DNA of 64,000 bases from Amaranthus tricolor (Eukaryota > Streptophyta > Magnoliopsida > Caryophyllales > Amaranthaceae): assembly GCF_026212465.1 (NCBI RefSeq), contig NC_080056.1:21110017-21174016 (forward strand), read 5' to 3'. The notes beneath the pieces were generated by a model. That model saw only the letters and a list, made by a program, of their open reading frames with translations. It was not told the DNA's origin and did not search any database. Both the position numbers and the translations under genes were made by a program. Of this stretch, positions 56,768 to 64,000 are shown one piece after another (the stretch's first letter is position 1; each line of letters starts with the position of its first letter).

Positions 56768-57298
56768 TTAACGCCAAGCGTCCCAAGTGTCAGCACTCTC
56801 ATCAAAGCTTGCTAAGTCAAAATCCTCATCATCTGCATCTTCCCCAGAATCAGAGCTGGAGTTCGAGTGTGCTTCTTCTGGTTCACTATCACTATTCCTA
56901 GGGTGGTCTATTGGTACTTCCTCCACATCTTCTTCGGGATCCTCTTCATCTGAGCAACCCCTATCAAACCCAGTCCCAGAGCCATACAGATCATAGTGCG
57001 ACCCCCAATTGCCACTCTCATCGTCGCTGGAAATCTCTACGTAAGTAGGTGGTTCCCGCTTAGGCTCTCACATTTCGACATCACTCTCCGACTGAACCTC
57101 GGTTTCCACTAGTGGAGGGTCGGGTAGGTTCCGCTGCTTCAACGGTTCCATGACTACATCAGCGTCGTCCGATATGTGGGGTTCGTTCTCCTCCTCGGGT
57201 TCTACATTTTTCCAAGATTCGGACAAACGATGTAACTCATTTAGGTCCAAATATAAATCATACCATACCCTATCAGCCTTTGCCTTAACCATACGCAT
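56768..57298 (-). pseudogene. Gypsy-2 acidic leader ORF upstream of gag
   Basis: A 177-codon frame starts at ATG 57298, about 27 bp after the 5' LTR end. It is interrupted by one TGA at 57068-57070 and ends at TAA 56768-56770. The N-terminus has KAKADRVWYDLYLDLNELH. The rest is very acidic, with runs such as EPEEENEPHISDDAD, SDEEDPEEDVEEVP and SDSGEDADDEDFDLA, ending ADTWDAWR. I do not recognise the family. Its position between primer site and gag is unusual for a Ty3/gypsy element. One stop in 177 codons suggests the frame was coding until recently. Confidence 0.6.
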
Positions 57299-57325
57299 CG
57301 TCTCCCTATAATCTCTGATAACAAT

Positions 57326-58415
57326 TGTAACGGTCCGGTTTAAGTGACTCGGAAATCCATATAAAAATACAAATTCTAGTTCACTCTTTAGACTCCAGAG
57401 AAGACTTTTCTCTAGGACCGTCAACGTTCTGTCGATAAAGATATATAGATAAACAAAAAATAGTACCAATGTGAAAGATAATAAGTCAGCGGAAGCTCTA
57501 ACGTACAACTCGAGAGCCTAGAGGCCTCTAAACAAACTAATCGAAATAGCGGAAACGAAAAGAAACGATCCCTTGTTAACTTTTTACTCATAATCTAATA
57601 CAAAAGATAATAACATAGTCTTGATTATTATGGGTTCTACGTCGAGATCTCACACCAGACCCCACCTGCAATCAACCTAGCAGTCGTCGTAAGACAACAC
57701 ACAGTAGGTTCCAAAGAAACAACTAGTACACGTCAGAGACTTCATACAAATATCAAGCAAAATGTTCATCCTAGCATGCATAGGCTCTATACATTTATTA
57801 TTAATTAATCCCAACTTGTAACGTTGCCCATCCTGTTCGGGTCGTTCAAGTATAAATTCAAATCTTTTTGGAGGAATATACTTGGAAGAGCAAATCCCAA
57901 GGCAACCACCGACCTAAGACGTTGCCCGTCCTATTCGGGTCGTCAAAGGCTAAAGTATGCATACCCCAATGGTGACCGTAATGATCTAAAACTGCCATGG
58001 GAACAATAATTGTAATAATCCAAACCAATACGTTAACCCCTTTGGGTAACATAATATAACCAAACGTCAACCCCTTTGGGTGATAACACATAAATTCTCA
58101 ATTTCAAATTAATTTCTTTCAAATTATTTGAAGTGTTAATCCTTATGTGATTACAATGCCTCGATTAGATATGAAACAACACTAGTTGCACAGCCACATA
58201 AATAATATGGTCTAAGCGTGTACCGTTAATTGCTACAACAATAATGGTCAAGCACGACAGAAATTTCGCCCTCTTCTGAATCGAGGTCCTAAATAACACA
58301 CACACAAAACGATCACGTATTAGGACGTATTTACACATTTAATCCACTCCATATGCAAAAATATCACTAAGACTAGATAATTTTTAATTGTTTACATCCA
58401 ATTCCCAAAGGTTCC
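57326..58415 (-). repeat. Gypsy-2 5' LTR (5'-truncated)
   Basis: On the minus strand it ends GGACCGTTACA at 57326, followed by ATTGTTATCAGAG, a degenerate initiator-Met primer site. From 57326 to about 58287 it parallels the last two thirds of the Gypsy-3 3' LTR, including GAGGGCGAAATTT, a CCGAACAGGACGGGCAACGT-type repeat (two copies here) and CTAGAGAAAAGTCTTCTCT. Sequence 58288-58415 does not match the Gypsy-3 LTR and its origin is unclear. Confidence 0.75.
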
Positions 58416-60270
58416 AAATTTCTCACATAAAATGTTTCAAACCTTGTTTTGTTTTTTGCATAAAACATGGCACATAACACTATTTAGTATATATTACTGT
58501 TTTGAAATGTTTTGAATCGAAAACAATATTCATATGCTTGAAATTACGTTCTAAGTTACGTTTTTCAGGTTTTTTTTATCATTTTTGGCACTTTCTCGAT
58601 TAATTAGTTCAAACATCGTTTGTTTTGCATGAAAAATTGCACACAATTGAATTTGCTATATATTATAGTGTTGAAATGCTTAGAATCAAAAACATGTATT
58701 CATATTCTTTATATTACGTGCTAAGTTGCGTATTTGAGGTTTTTTAAACGTTTTAGGCACTTTCTCGCATAAAGTGGTTCAAACTTGGTTTGATTTGCAT
58801 AAAACTTGGCACTAAACACTATTTGATATATATTATAGTGTTGAACTTGATAGAATTGAAAACAATAGTCATATGCTTGAAATTACGTTCTAAGTTGCAT
58901 GTTTTATGTTTTTAAAGTGTTTTTGGCACTTTCTCGCTTAAAGTGGTTCAAACTTGGTTCGCTTTGCACGAGACTTGGCACACGACACTATTTGGTATAT
59001 GTTATTGTGTTGAAATGGTGACAATCAAAAACAATAGTCATATGCATGAAATTACGTGCTAGGTTGCATCATTGAGGTTTTTGAGTGTTTTTGGCACTTT
59101 CTCACATAAAATGTTTCAAACCGTGTTTTGTTTTGCAAAAAACTCGGCACATATCGCTATTTAGTATATATTATTGTGTTGAAATGTTTTGAATCAAAAA
59201 AAATAGTCATATGCTTGAAATTACGTTCTAAGTTACTTTTATGAGGTTTTTTAATAATTTATTGCACTTTCTCGATTTATTAGTTCAAACATGGTTTGTT
59301 TTGCATAATAATAGCTCACAACAGTATTTGCTATATGTTATAGTGTTGAAATGGTTTGAATTAAAAACATATAGTCCTATTCTTGATATTACGTACTAAG
59401 TTGCGTATTTGAGATGTTTTATGTGTTTTAGGCACTTTCTCGCATAAAGTGGTTCAAACTTGGTTTGTTTTGCATGAAACTTGGCACTAGAAACTATTTG
59501 GTATATATTATTGTGATGAAATGGTTAAAATCGAAACCAATTGTCATATGCTAGAAATTACGTGTTAAATTGCGTTTTTGAGGTTTTTTTAAGCCTTTTT
59601 TGGTACTTTCGCGCATAAAGTGTTTCAAACTTTGTTTGTTCTTCATGAAACTTGGCACTAAACACTATTTAATATATATAATAATGCTGTAATGGTTAAA
59701 ATGAAAAATTTATAGTCATATGCTTTGTATTACGTGCGAAGTTGCATATTTAAGGTTTTTTAAGCGTCTTAGGCACTTTCTCGCATAAAGTGGTTCAAAC
59801 ATTGTTTGTTTGACACGAAACATTGGACACGATACTATTTGGTATATATTATTGTGTTGAAATGGTGACAAACGAAACACTAGTCATATGCATGAAATTA
59901 CGTGCTAGGTTGCGTGATTGAGGTTTTTAAGCGTTTTTGGCATTTTCTCGCATAAAATGTTTCAAACCTTGTTTTGTGTTGCATAAAACTTGGCACATAA
60001 CACTATTTAGTATATATTATTGTGTTGAAATGTTTTGGATCAAAAACAATAGTCATATGCTTGATATTACATTCTAAGTTACGTTTTTGAGGTTTTTTAA
60101 TCATTTTTGGCACTATCTCGATTAATTAATTCCAACATAGTTTGTTTTGCATTGAACATTACAGACAACAGTATTTGCTTTATATTATAGCGTTGAAATG
60201 GTTAGAATCAAAAACATATAGTCATATTTTCTTATATTACGTGCTAAGTTACGTATTTAAGGTTTGTTAA
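58416..60270 (+). repeat. Satellite array F (about 11 monomers)
   Basis: Same 170-bp repeat and orientation as C-E. It begins within a monomer after Gypsy-2 and ends at the Gypsy-3 target duplication. Monomer types (TTGATAGAATTGAAAACAAT, AACATATAGTCATATTCTT) match those at 48200-51100. Confidence 0.95.
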
Positions 60271-60275
60271 GTGTT
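60271..60275. repeat. Target site duplication GTGTT, left
   Basis: GTGTT precedes the LTR start TGTATTACC and recurs at 63762-63766 after the 3' LTR, both within satellite sequence. Confidence 0.9.
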
Positions 60276-60525
60276 TGTATTACCTCGTAATTTATCGGGT
60301 CTAAAAATAAAATAAAATATAATAAAATAAAGTATAAAAAAATAAAATAAATAAGTAATATTAAAATAAAATAAATAAGTTAATTAAAAGAAATAAAGTA
60401 ACTTTAATTTTAACGGTAACGAGTTTTATCGCGTACGATGTTATCGCGTGACGTTTCTTTGTTGATTTAACAATAATATAATAATTACTTAATTAATTAA
60501 CAAAAAACAAAATATATGTGTGGGA
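60276..60525 (+). repeat. Gypsy-3 partial 5' LTR
   Basis: It starts TGTATTACCTCG and parallels the start of the 3' LTR (TGTAACACCCCG) for about 250 bp, through an AT-rich part and the GTTTTATCGCGTACGATG segment. It stops at GGGA 60522-60525. Confidence 0.9.
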
Positions 60526-62040
60526 TTTTGCTAGATTAAATTTGGAAGTGGTCCGTAAAGGTGAGTTACAGGGGCTTCTAAATGCCTTGGCTATTCGACC
60601 TTCGTTCTTTGAAGAAATTTTGAATTCCCAGGATAAAGACTCAAAACTTTTGAAGTTAAAGGAACAGGCACGGGAAGGAAAAGTGGAGGGATTCTTTGTT
60701 CACGAAGATGGAAGCTTGAGGTTCAATGGTCGCTGGTGTTTACCGACAGGGGAGGAATCTTTGAAAGAAATTATTTTGGATGAGGCCCATTGTACGAAGT
60801 TTTCAATCTATCCGGGCGGTGACAAAATGTATCAAGACCGTAAGTTAATGTTTTTGTGGTCTGGGATGAAGAAGGATATTGCGGATTATGTCTCGCGCTG
60901 TTTGACTTGTCAAAAGGTTAAAAGTGAGCATAAAAGACCAGGAGGTTTACTACAACCTTTGGAGATACCGGTATGGAAGTTGGATGATATCTCTATGGAT
61001 TTTGTTGTGGGTTTACCCCGGACATAGGCGGAAAATGATGCGTTATGGGTCATAGTGGATCGTTTGACTAAATCAGCACGTTTTATCCCTATGAATTGTC
61101 GTTGGGAGATGGAACAATTAGCTCGAGCTTACATTAAGTATGTCGTGCGATTTCATGGTGTGCCCCATATTATTGTGTCCGATAGAGATACACGGTATTT
61201 GTCACAATTCTGGAAAACCTTGCAACAGGCAATGGTACTACGTTGCTTTATAGTACGTCATTCCATCCGCACACGGATGGGCAAACAGAACGGACAAATC
61301 AGATATTATAGGATATGTTGCGCGCTATTGCCATGGAATGCCAAGGGTCGTGGGATGAACATTTGGATCTTGTCGAATTTTCTTATAACAACAGTTATCT
61401 GACATCTATACAGATGGCTCCATTCGAGGCTTTGTATGGGCGTCGTTGTCGTAGTCCGGTTTATTGGGAGGAGTTCACCGAAGCGGAGACCTTCGGACCT
61501 GAGTTGTTATTTCAGATGACTGAAAAAGTGAAGTTGATAAGGGATCGTTTGAAAGCGGCACAAGATCGTCAAAAGTCTTATGCTGATTTGAAGTGACGAC
61601 CAGAAGAGTTCATCGTGGGCGAACGGGTATTACTTCGCGTGTCACCCATGTGCGGAGTAATGCGTTTTGGTACTCGTGGAAAGTTGAGCCCTCGATTCAT
61701 AAGACCATATGAAATATTGGAACGTGTGGGTAAGGTGCCTTATCAGTTAGCCCTTCCAAACTCCTTGGAAAAGGTACATGACGTATTTCATGTGTCGCAG
61801 CTTAAACGATATCATGCCGCAGCCTCTCATGTCTTAGATCCCGAACCTTTAGATTTGGATACATCCTTGTCTGGCTCTGAGCAACCGGTTAGAATTTTGG
61901 ACACAAAGGTCCGTTACGTAGTATACGACGGAAGGATATATCTATGGTAAAGGTCCTGTGGTCAAATCATAAGCGTGAAGCGGCTACATGGGAAACGGAA
62001 GACTCTATGCGAGAAAAGTACCCTCACCTCTTTCAGGTTT
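60522..62040 (+). pseudogene. Gypsy-3 pol remnant: integrase and chromodomain
   Basis: The frame begins with DFARLNLEVVRKGELQ. It contains the integrase zinc finger (H..YPGGDKMY ... CLTCQKVKSEHKRP), MDFVVGLPRT then TAG at 61025-61027, VDRLTKSARFIP, VSDRDTRYLSQFW and, after a frameshift near 61230, a DGQTERTN-type third catalytic region near 61275. YGRRCRSPVYW, a TGA near 61595, GERVLLRVSPM and VFHVSQLKRY follow. A frameshift near 61915 precedes the chromodomain (KVLWSNHKREAATWETE, MREKYPHLF). It closely matches Gypsy-2 pol. Confidence 0.9.
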
Positions 62041-62228
62041 GTAGCGTTACGGGGACGTAACTTCTTAAGAGGGGTAGAGGGCGATAGGAATTTCGCACGA
62101 GTAATGATAAATCTTTTGGTTGGTAGTTTTGCCTTTTTGCAAGTGTTGTGTTATGATAACATGTGTGTTCTGCGTTTTCCGTTGCGATGCAAGTTACGAG
62201 GATGTAACTTCTTTTAAGGGGGGTAGTC
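62041..62228 (+). other. Gypsy-3 3' untranslated part with polypurine tract
   Basis: Noncoding after the chromodomain. TTTTAAGGGGGGTAG at about 62213-62226 is the polypurine tract just before the 3' LTR. The matching place in Gypsy-2 is where that element is cut off. Confidence 0.75.
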
Positions 62229-63761
62229 TGTAACACCCCGTAATCTATCGGGTGTAAAAATAAAATTAAATATAATAAAATAAAGTATAACAAAATAAAA
62301 TAAATAAGTAATATTAATATAAAATAAATAAGTTAATTATAAGAAATAAAGTAACTTTTAATTTTAACGATAACAAGTTTTATCGCGTACGATGTTATCG
62401 CGTGACGTTTCTTTGTTGTTTTAACAATAATATAATAATTACTTAATTAATTAACAAAACAAAAATATGTGTGGGAGGTGAAGGGTGGCCGGTTGGTGCT
62501 TGGCATGGGAGGAGTTTGTAACTCCTCTCACAAGTGAGCATTATGAGGATTTGGCACATTAAGTGAATTATCTCCTTAATGGCTTTTTAATTTCATAATC
62601 CCTCACAATCCTAATCCTCCAAGTGAACACAAAATTCAGAAAAAATATTTCTCTTCTTGCTCTTCTTGTTTTCGGCAGCCAAGAGAAAAAAAAATCTTGT
62701 TGTTCAATTCAATCTTTTGATCAAAGGGACCACGATTCATAAGAGGGCGAAATTTAAGTCGTGCTTGAACATTGTTGTTTGCAGCGCTTAAAGGTACACG
62801 GTTAGACCATACTGTTATGAGGTGGTGCAAGTAGTATTGTTTTATTCCTAATCGAGGTACTGTAAGTCACATAAGGATTAGACATCTCAAATAATTTGAA
62901 AGAAGTTAACTTGGAAGTTGAGAATTGATATGTTTGTTACCCAATGGGGTTAACGTTTGGTTGAATTATTATAATTATTGTTCCCATGCCAGTTTTGGAT
63001 CATTACGGTCACCATGGGGGTATGCATACTTTAGCCTTTGACGACCCGAACAGGACGGGCAACGTCTTTGGTTTGTGGTTGCCTTGGGATTAGCTCTCCC
63101 AAGTGTATTCCTCCAAAAAGGATTGGTTTATACTTGAACGATCCGAACAGGACGGGCAACGTTACAAGTTAGAATTATCTAATAATGAATGCTTTATACT
63201 TGAACGACCCGAACATGATGGGCAATGTTACAAGTTGAGATTAAATAATAAAGAATGTATTAGAGCCTATCCATCCTAGGATAAACATATTTCCTGTATT
63301 CAACCTGATTGATATTTGTATGAAGTCTCTGACGTGTATTAGTTTGTTTCTTTGGAACCTACTGTGTGTTGTCATACGACGACTAGTAGGTTGATTGCAG
63401 GTGGGGTCTGGAGTGAGGTCTCGACTTAGAACCAGTAATCATCAAGACTATGCTATTATCTTTTTGTATTGGATTATGAGTAGAAAGAAACTCTGTACTT
63501 ATGTAACAGGAGATAGTGTAGTTTTCTTTTTGCTCCCGCTTATTTCAATTAGTTTGTCTAGAGGCCTATAGGCTCTCGAGTTGTACGTTAGAACTTCCGC
63601 TGACATATTTTCTTGACGCTATTACTGTTTTTGTTTAGTCATATTTCTTTATCGACGGAACGTTGACAATCCTAGAGAAGACTTTTCTCTAGATCTCAAG
63701 GAGTGAACCGAAATTTGTGTTTTCATATGGATTAACGGGTCACTTAAACTGGGCCGCTACA
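62229..63761 (+). repeat. Gypsy-3 3' LTR
   Basis: 1,533 bp, starting TGTAACACCCCG and ending GGGCCGCTACA. It contains three copies of a CCGAACAGGACGGGCAACGT-type repeat (about 63046, 63144, 63206; the third diverged), each partly followed by TACAAGTT. No coding capacity. Confidence 0.92.
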
Positions 63762-63766
63762 GTGTT
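63762..63766. repeat. Target site duplication GTGTT, right
   Basis: Second copy of the Gypsy-3 target pentamer. The satellite resumes immediately. Confidence 0.9.
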
Positions 63767-63921
63767 TTAAGCACTTTCTCGCTTAAAATGGTTCAAACTT
63801 GGTTCGCTTGGCACGAAACTGGGCACACGACAATATTTGGTATCTATTATTGTCTTGAAATAGTTAGAATCGAAAACATTAGTCATATGCTTGAAATTAC
63901 GTGCTAAGTTGCTTTTTTAAG
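63767..63921 (+). repeat. Satellite array G (one monomer)
   Basis: Nearly one monomer of the 170-bp repeat, of the TTCGCTTGGCACGAAACT variant also seen at 34390 and 48390. It is cut at 63921 by the LTR-like sequence. Confidence 0.9.
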
Positions 63922-64000
63922 TGAAGACTCAACTGTTTTAAATAGTGATAAGGGGAAATTGAAAACTCAATTTTCTTAAATGATGATAATTCAAAACACA
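63922..64000 (+). mobile_element. Start of an LTR-like element (runs off the window)
   Basis: It begins TGAAGACTCAACTG at 63922 and shares CTTAAATGATGATAATTCAAA-type sequence with the minus-strand reading of 16956-16900. It is therefore a second copy of the same family in opposite orientation, with a 28-bp internal difference near 63945. Only 79 bp are visible. Confidence 0.6.

Larger units (their letters stand above)
51599..58415 (-). mobile_element. Gypsy-2: chromodomain Ty3/gypsy element lacking its 3' LTR
   Basis: Minus-strand order: partial 5' LTR (58415-57326), degenerate primer site, an acidic leader frame, gag, zinc knuckle, protease, reverse transcriptase, RNase H, integrase, chromodomain. 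The C-terminal chromodomain and the TGTAACACC-type LTR of its relative Gypsy-3 suggest the Tekay/Del-like chromovirus group. It ends at 51599 where Gypsy-3 has its polypurine tract, so the 3' LTR is absent. The 5' LTR also lacks its start. No target duplication is visible. Many stops and frameshifts make it nonfunctional. Confidence 0.88.
60276..63761 (+). mobile_element. Gypsy-3: internally deleted chromodomain Ty3/gypsy element
   Basis: A 3.49-kb derivative of the Gypsy-2 family. The first 250 bp of a 5' LTR are joined directly to the RNase H/integrase junction region of pol. The rest of pol, a polypurine tract and a complete 1,533-bp 3' LTR follow. It sits in satellite DNA between GTGTT duplications, so the insertion was clean and the deletion came later or during reverse transcription. 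It lacks gag, protease, reverse transcriptase and the primer site, so it cannot move on its own. Confidence 0.92.

Noticed and set aside
57071..57508. 146-codon frame extending the Gypsy-2 leader ORF upstream to 57508
   Set aside because: The part before 57298 lies across the LTR end and the primer site. The plausible start is the ATG at 57298.
51599..58415. Target site duplication for Gypsy-2
   Set aside because: No matching pentamer was found at the two borders, and both element ends appear truncated.

Overview
This is plant nuclear DNA, very probably from a eudicot with a repeat-rich genome. It is strongly AT-rich. It holds Tnp2-type CACTA (En/Spm) transposase fragments with intron-like structure, Ty3/gypsy elements with plant-type LTRs, a Ty1/copia remnant, MITE-like foldbacks and a long tandem satellite. 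I see no intact host gene, no rRNA or tRNA gene and nothing bacterial. The species cannot be told from the sequence.

Layout. 1-1163: minus-strand CACTA remnant. 1164-6176: AT-rich intergenic DNA with four foldback or MITE candidates. 6177-6800: 3' end of a Ty1/copia element (minus). 6849-13925: a CACTA 5' terminus (CACTATTGG...) split by a complete but coding-dead Ty3/gypsy element (Gypsy-1, 6962-13427, 5-bp target duplication GGTTC, LTRs about 97% alike by eye). 13926-15529: satellite array A, reverse orientation. 15530-16956: LTR-like insertion. 17339-18495: 3' half of a Tnp2-type transposase gene. 18513-19696: intron-like interval filled by satellite array B. 19697-21272: second CACTA gene. 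About 21340-21560: subterminal motif cluster. 22069-23419: 5' half of another Tnp2 gene. 23428-51598: about 28 kb of the same satellite (arrays C, D, E), broken only by two inverted copies of the CACTA 5' leader and by two (TA)n tracts. 51599-58415: Gypsy-2 (minus, chromodomain type). 58416-60270: array F. 60276-63761: Gypsy-3 (plus, internally deleted, target duplication GTGTT). 63767-63921: array G. 63922-64000: start of another LTR-like copy.

Main biology. A repeat of about 170 bp is physically tied to a CACTA transposon family. The arrays begin at exon ends of the transposase genes, lie in intron-like positions, and are joined to the CACTA 5' leader at the same junction in three places. 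From there the repeat has grown into a satellite with several levels of order: monomer about 170 bp, higher-order unit about 1.7-1.9 kb, and a tandem duplication of about 10.3 kb. The likely history is a CACTA element with intronic tandem repeats, then satellite expansion, then later gypsy insertions. Gypsy-1 and Gypsy-3 are clean insertions with target duplications; Gypsy-2 has lost its 3' LTR and shows no duplication. Every transposon coding region seen is interrupted, so I expect no functional protein from this window.
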